NCBI GenBank assembly: GCA_002422995.1
Contig: DIUK01000015.1
Span: 314-8,369 of the forward strand
DNA length: 8,056 nucleotides
Direction of reading: 5' to 3'
DNA from: Rhodocyclaceae bacterium UBA6160
GTDB taxonomy: Bacteria > Pseudomonadota > Gammaproteobacteria > Burkholderiales > Rhodocyclaceae
Below are positions 5,027 through 8,056 of the stretch, piece after piece (positions within the stretch are counted from its first letter, which is position 1; the number at the start of each line of letters is the position of its first letter). The notes below the pieces were generated by a model that saw nothing but the letters and a program-made list of their open reading frames with translations, was not told the origin of the DNA and did not search any database. The position numbers and the translations under genes were made by a program.

Positions 5027-5819
5027 ATAAAACCGAGCGGAGCTGTCCGCCTTCAACCGGAATGCTCAAGCCTGTCAAAAAACCGGCGCGCTCAGACGCT
5101 AAAAAACTCACCAGATCAGCCATTTCTTCTGGTTTGCCAAGTCGTTTCATCGGCACGCGCTCGGCGCGTACATCGAGCTCTGCTAACGGGTTGCGGCCAA
5201 AATGCGTGGCTTGCATGGCCGCGACTTGCGCTAACCGTTCCGTATGAATGGAGCCTGGCAAGACGTTATTGACCGTGATGCCTTCAGCGGCGACTTGCTC
5301 GGCCAGATACCGCGCATACGCCACGACGCTGAGTCGGGAGGTCGATGAGAGCACCAGATTGTCTTCAATTTGTCGCACGGACAAAGCCAGCATATTGATA
5401 ATCCGTCCGTAGCCATGCGCACGCATGGCAGGTACGGCGTGGCGGCACAGGCGCACCACATTCATGAAATTTTGCTGATAAGCCAGCAAGTATTGCTCAT
5501 CGGATAAATCCAGCGGCTGTCCCGGCGGTGGCCCGCCGGTGTTGGTGACCAGCACATCCAGTCGCCCCCAGCGCGCTTTTACTGTTTTTACTACTTCCTC
5601 GGCGCTATCGGCCGGGGTTAAATCAATCGCCAGTGTAGCTAATTGCGCGTTGGTGTTTTGCGCCAGAATAGCTGCTGCGGCAGCGGTCAGGCGCTCGGCA
5701 TTTCTTGCTACTAGCAACACCCGTGCACCTTCATTCGCCAGCCCGCAGGCAATCGCCTGTCCCATGCCTTGGCTCGCGCCGCACACAATGGCCACTTTGT
5801 TTTGCAATCCTAATTCCAT
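5025..5819 (-). CDS. Atypical short-chain dehydrogenase/reductase lacking YxxxK
   Basis: This 264-residue SDR is of normal length. It has the nucleotide-binding loop GASQGMG (14-20), a likely NADP-preferring R after the second strand (VARN, 37-40), the D-L motif near 66-67, NTGGPPPG (93-100) in place of the usual NAGG, N117, S147, and the C-terminal GFLTGLSIPVEGG (246-258). Where the catalytic YxxxK should be, alignment on the downstream helix gives S158-S-T-S-R162, so the catalytic Tyr and Lys are replaced. I recall this NTGGPPPG / S-x3-R combination as typical of a divergent SDR clade whose reactions are poorly known. ATG 5819-5817 follows GGGGGA (5823-5828); the frame is open upstream but without SDR homology. 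It is the first gene of an operon with the hydratase and may act on a related oxo-acid or hydroxy-acid intermediate (inference). Confidence 0.85.
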   Translation of the reverse strand: MELGLQNKVAIVCGASQGMGQAIACGLANEGARVLLVARNAERLTAAAAAILAQNTNAQLATLAIDLTPADSAEEVVKTVKARWGRLDVLVTNTGGPPPGQPLDLSDEQYLLAYQQNFMNVVRLCRHAVPAMRAHGYGRIINMLALSVRQIEDNLVLSSTSRLSVVAYARYLAEQVAAEGITVNNVLPGSIHTERLAQVAAMQATHFGRNPLAELDVRAERVPMKRLGKPEEMADLVSFLASERAGFLTGLSIPVEGGQLRSVL

Positions 5820-5990
5820 GCTTCCCCCGGGTTTATTTTGTTCGGTTTGATACTCAGGCACCACGATTGATTTTCTCGTCAATTGCGGATGATATGCGCA
5901 GATAATGGCAAGATTCCGCAGGGGGAAATAATATCCCATCGTGATTTTGACAATGGCAGCGAACCTATTATGTGTGATCGATTTGACTTC
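5820..5990. promoter_or_regulatory. Divergent intergenic region between the SDR operon and dacB
   Basis: These 171 bases must hold the promoters of both the - strand SDR/hydratase operon and + strand dacB. On + the best candidate is TTGATT (5867-5872) with TGATAT (5890-5895) at 17-bp spacing, a poor match to consensus; GATAAT (5901-5906) is a better -10 without a matching -35. No convincing sigma-70 pair is seen on -. No clear operator palindrome was found. Confidence 0.3.
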
Positions 5991-7454
5991 ATGAAACATG
6001 CCGCGTGTACCACGCTCGCCATTTTTTTGTGCTGGGGAAGTTTGCCCCTTGCCACGGCGGCCGAATTGCCTTTGCCGGTCGTGAAGGCGCTACAAGCGGC
6101 AGAAATTCCCCCTTCTGCTGTTGGTGTGCTGGTGCAAGCGGTGGATGCCCGGGCACCGCGCTGGAAGATCAATATTGATAAAGCCATGAATCCGGCGTCA
6201 ACCATGAAGCTGCTGACCACGTTTGTTGCTCTGGATACACTGGGGCCGGCCTACAGCTGGCAAACCCGGGCGTGGACGGATGGCGTGGTCGTTGAGGGTG
6301 TATTGCATGGCAACCTGTATTTGCAAGGCGGGGGCGATCCAAAGTTCACCTATGAGCAGTTGTGGCGCTGGTTGCGGGAAATGAGGCAACGCGGGCTGCG
6401 CGAGATTCGGGGAGATGTTGTGCTGGATAAACAGCTGTTTTCGCTGAATGGCAAAGCCGCTGCTGTGTTTGATGAGAATCCGCTGCGCCCTTACAACGTG
6501 ACGCCAGACGCCTTGTTATTAAACTTTAATGCGATCAGCTTGCGTGTTTTGCCGCTTATCAATACAGAAAGCACAGAAAAATCCACTAACCCACGACCGC
6601 AATTGCTCATTGAGCCACCGCTGCAAGGCTTGACCATTGTTAATCAGTTAAGCAACGATACGCGAGCTGATTGCGGCGAGTGGCGCGAGCGTTTAACGGT
6701 CAAAGTCGCACCCGGTACGGTGCCGAATGTCGCTGATCAGCTGATCTTGAGCGGTGCTTATCCGAGCGCTTGCGGCGAGCAAAGCTGGAATATTGGCCTG
6801 CCTGACCACACGCGCTTTATGCAGTATGTGTTTACCGCCTTATGGACAGAACTTGGCGGGCAAATGCGTGGCCAGGTGCGGACGGGTATTTTGCCCGCTG
6901 AGGCACGTTTATTCGCCGTATCACCAGCGCCGACTTTTCTGGGTGACATCGTGCGCGACATCAATAAATACAGCAATAACGTCATGGCACGCCAGCTTTT
7001 GCTCACCCTGGGCGCAGCCTCTGGCAGCCAGCCTGCGCAGCCTGCCGACGGGGCGAATGTGATACAAAAATGGTTGCAGCAACGCAGTTTGAGCATGCCT
7101 GAGTTGGTGATTGAAAATGGTGCCGGTTTATCGCGCGAGGAACGGTTGTCCGTTGCCAGCATGAACCGCTTGTTGCAGTTTGCCTGGCGCAGCGCGGTGA
7201 TGCCTGAATTCGTCGCTTCTTTACCGATTGCCGGTGTGGATGGCACGATGAAAAAACGTCTGCAAAACGAAGACATCAGCGGGCAAGCCCATATCAAAAC
7301 CGGCACGCTCGATGGCGTGAAAACGATGGCGGGCTACGTGCGCGATCAGCGCGGCAGATATTGGGTGATCGTTTTCATGGTGAACCATCCCAACGCCGCC
7401 CAGGCCGGTGCAGCCATGGATGTGTTGTTGAAAAATGTATGGGGCAATCTGTAA
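5991..7454 (+). CDS. dacB: D-alanyl-D-alanine carboxypeptidase/endopeptidase PBP4
   Basis: This 487-residue protein is close in length to E. coli PBP4. It is a periplasmic S13-family serine enzyme that trims D-Ala from stem peptides and cuts D-Ala-mDAP crosslinks during wall turnover and recycling. All three active-site motifs are present: S70-T-M-K73 (in NPASTMKLLTT), S328-N-N330 (in NKYSNNVMARQL) and K436-T-G438 (in HIKTGTLDGVK). The family strand GNLYLQGGGDP is at 107-117. ATG 5991 gives a good signal peptide (MKHAACTTLAIFLCWG, then hydrophobic residues to a cut near ATAA-EL, residue ~24); in-frame starts further upstream would bury it. No strong ribosome site is visible. It is transcribed away from the SDR operon, and ychJ follows 67 nt later. 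Bases 6915-6938 are nearly repeated at 3709-3732. Confidence 0.93.
   Translation: MKHAACTTLAIFLCWGSLPLATAAELPLPVVKALQAAEIPPSAVGVLVQAVDARAPRWKINIDKAMNPASTMKLLTTFVALDTLGPAYSWQTRAWTDGVVVEGVLHGNLYLQGGGDPKFTYEQLWRWLREMRQRGLREIRGDVVLDKQLFSLNGKAAAVFDENPLRPYNVTPDALLLNFNAISLRVLPLINTESTEKSTNPRPQLLIEPPLQGLTIVNQLSNDTRADCGEWRERLTVKVAPGTVPNVADQLILSGAYPSACGEQSWNIGLPDHTRFMQYVFTALWTELGGQMRGQVRTGILPAEARLFAVSPAPTFLGDIVRDINKYSNNVMARQLLLTLGAASGSQPAQPADGANVIQKWLQQRSLSMPELVIENGAGLSREERLSVASMNRLLQFAWRSAVMPEFVASLPIAGVDGTMKKRLQNEDISGQAHIKTGTLDGVKTMAGYVRDQRGRYWVIVFMVNHPNAAQAGAAMDVLLKNVWGNL
6915..6938 (+). repeat. dacB copy of the 24-nt near-repeat
   Basis: This is the partner of 3709-3732, with 22 of 24 bases identical in the same orientation. 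It encodes AVSPAPTF in PBP4, just before the SxN motif, where the surrounding sequence is normal dacB; this is therefore more likely the original copy. Confidence 0.6.
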
Positions 7455-7521
7455 ACTTAAGCGCCAAGTGACATTTGGCAACGGAAGCAAAACATCTAAA
7501 GCATGAAAAAGTTTATCCAGC

Positions 7522-7941
7522 ATGAGTAAACCCCCGCGCAGCCAAGCCAACGTTAAACAAGCTCTGTGTCCCTGTGGGAAGCTGCGCAATTACGCTGCCT
7601 GTTGCGGCATCTTTCACGCTGGGCAAGTGGCACCCGATGCAGAAACCTTGATGCGTTCACGCTATACGGCCTATGTGCTCAACGATGAAGCGTACTTATT
7701 GGCCAGCTGGCATGCGTCCACGCGGCCTGCCTCACTGGATTTATCCAGCCCGGCAGGTGCTCAATCTGCACCGCAATGGCTGGGTCTGGAAGTCAAGCAG
7801 TTCATTCCGGCTGGGGATGCGGCAACGGTGGAATTTATCGCCCGTTACCGTTGCAATGGGCGGGCGGTGCGGCTGCATGAAGTCAGCCGTTTTTTGCGCG
7901 AAGACGGGCGCTGGTTTTATGTCGATGGGAATATCGACTAA
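7522..7941 (+). CDS. ychJ: YchJ / UPF0225 family protein with N-terminal SEC-C motif
   Basis: This 139-residue cytoplasmic protein of the YchJ family starts with a zinc-binding SEC-C motif (C16-P-C-G ... Y24 ... C27-C28) followed by the NTF2-like YchJ core: ETLMRSRYTAYVLNDEAYLLASWHASTRP (41-69), WLGLEVKQF, and a C-terminal RLHEVSRFLREDGRWFYVDG. E. coli YchJ is longer and carries a second SEC-C motif at its end; this protein stops at VDGNID and lacks it, as do many family members. The biochemical function is unknown. There is no clear Shine-Dalgarno (AAAAAG at best), and an 8-codon frame (7503-7529) overlaps the start. It lies 67 nt after dacB with no terminator between, so co-transcription is plausible. 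Confidence 0.9.
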   Translation: MSKPPRSQANVKQALCPCGKLRNYAACCGIFHAGQVAPDAETLMRSRYTAYVLNDEAYLLASWHASTRPASLDLSSPAGAQSAPQWLGLEVKQFIPAGDAATVEFIARYRCNGRAVRLHEVSRFLREDGRWFYVDGNID

Positions 7942-7947
7942 CTTCTG

Positions 7948-8056
7948 CTACAACAAACGCTCAATATCCGCGCTGATTTGCTCAGGCTTGGTGATCGAAC
8001 CATAACGCTTGACCACCTGACCTTCGCGATTCACCAGAAACTTGGTGAAATTCCAT
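7948..8056 (-). CDS. Glutathione peroxidase-like protein, C-terminal end (partial)
   Basis: The last 36 codons of a - strand gene enter from the right edge and stop at TAG 7950-7948. The protein reads WNFTKFLVNREGQVVKRYGS and then a helix ending DIERLL, the standard C-terminus of glutathione peroxidase / thiol peroxidase (BtuE/GPx) proteins, including the W-N-F-x-K-F active-site tryptophan and asparagine. The catalytic Cys and Gln lie beyond the window. These enzymes reduce peroxides using glutathione or thioredoxin. It converges on ychJ, with only 6 bases between the two stop codons and no hairpin terminator in that gap. Confidence 0.9.
   Translation of the reverse strand, partial: WNFTKFLVNREGQVVKRYGSITKPEQISADIERLL

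Noticed and set aside
5972..5987. TGTGATCGATTTGACT as a CRP site before dacB
   Set aside because: Only the left half matches TGTGA-N6-TCACA; the right half does not, and it lies very close to the start codon.
7463..7479. GCCAA/TTGGC hairpin after dacB as a terminator
   Set aside because: Only a 5-bp stem and no T-run, so it is unlikely to stop transcription before ychJ.
7503..7529. 8-codon frame (MKKFIQHE) overlapping the ychJ start
   Set aside because: No ribosome-binding site and too short to separate from chance; it could at most affect ychJ initiation.
1..8056. CRISPR array, tRNA, rRNA or intact insertion sequence
   Set aside because: No regularly spaced repeats of CRISPR length, no cloverleaf or rRNA-like stretch, and no transposase frame or terminal inverted repeats were seen.

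Overview
The window looks like a chromosomal stretch of a Pseudomonadota bacterium, most likely a betaproteobacterium. I judge this from the protein-level look of the DacB, YchJ and glutathione-peroxidase genes and the moderately GC-rich codon use; the exact genus cannot be read from the sequence. It has two parts: a defence-type region on the left (1 to about 4000) and ordinary metabolic and cell-wall genes on the right (about 4200 to 8056).

Left part, all on the + strand. The window opens in the last ~106 codons of a type I restriction subunit (hsdR, EcoR124-like C-terminus). Four reading frames follow in one tight run: a 28-codon Cys-containing small ORF (333-419), a 276-residue helical protein with HEPN-like features (419-1249), a 212-residue stand-alone DUF4062 protein (1282-1920), and a 470-residue Schlafen-AlbA_2 / GHKL-ATPase / winged-helix protein (1917-3329). 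Junctions are 9 nt, a 1-nt TGATG overlap, 32 nt and a 4-nt ATGA overlap, so these probably form one operon with the restriction gene. My reading is a multi-component accessory module attached to a type I restriction system; the function is inferred, not shown.

After the operon comes about 500 bases without a convincing gene. It holds an ~11-bp tandem repeat built on CCGGACAT that runs across the operon's last stop codon, a second short cluster of the same motif, a strong 10-bp hairpin, a weak terminator-like hairpin, a 24-nt segment nearly identical to part of the downstream dacB gene, and an intrinsic terminator at 3779-3829. Facing this terminator on the - strand is a 61-codon ORF that resembles a single KTSC domain, with a small dyad just upstream of its GTG start.

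Right part. A - strand two-gene operon encodes an atypical short-chain dehydrogenase lacking the YxxxK pair (5025-5819), followed by an MhpD-like 2-keto-4-pentenoate hydratase (4208-5017). Divergent from it, on +, is dacB (PBP4, 5991-7454), then a YchJ/UPF0225 protein (7522-7941). The window ends in the C-terminal part of a glutathione-peroxidase-like gene on the - strand, converging on ychJ.
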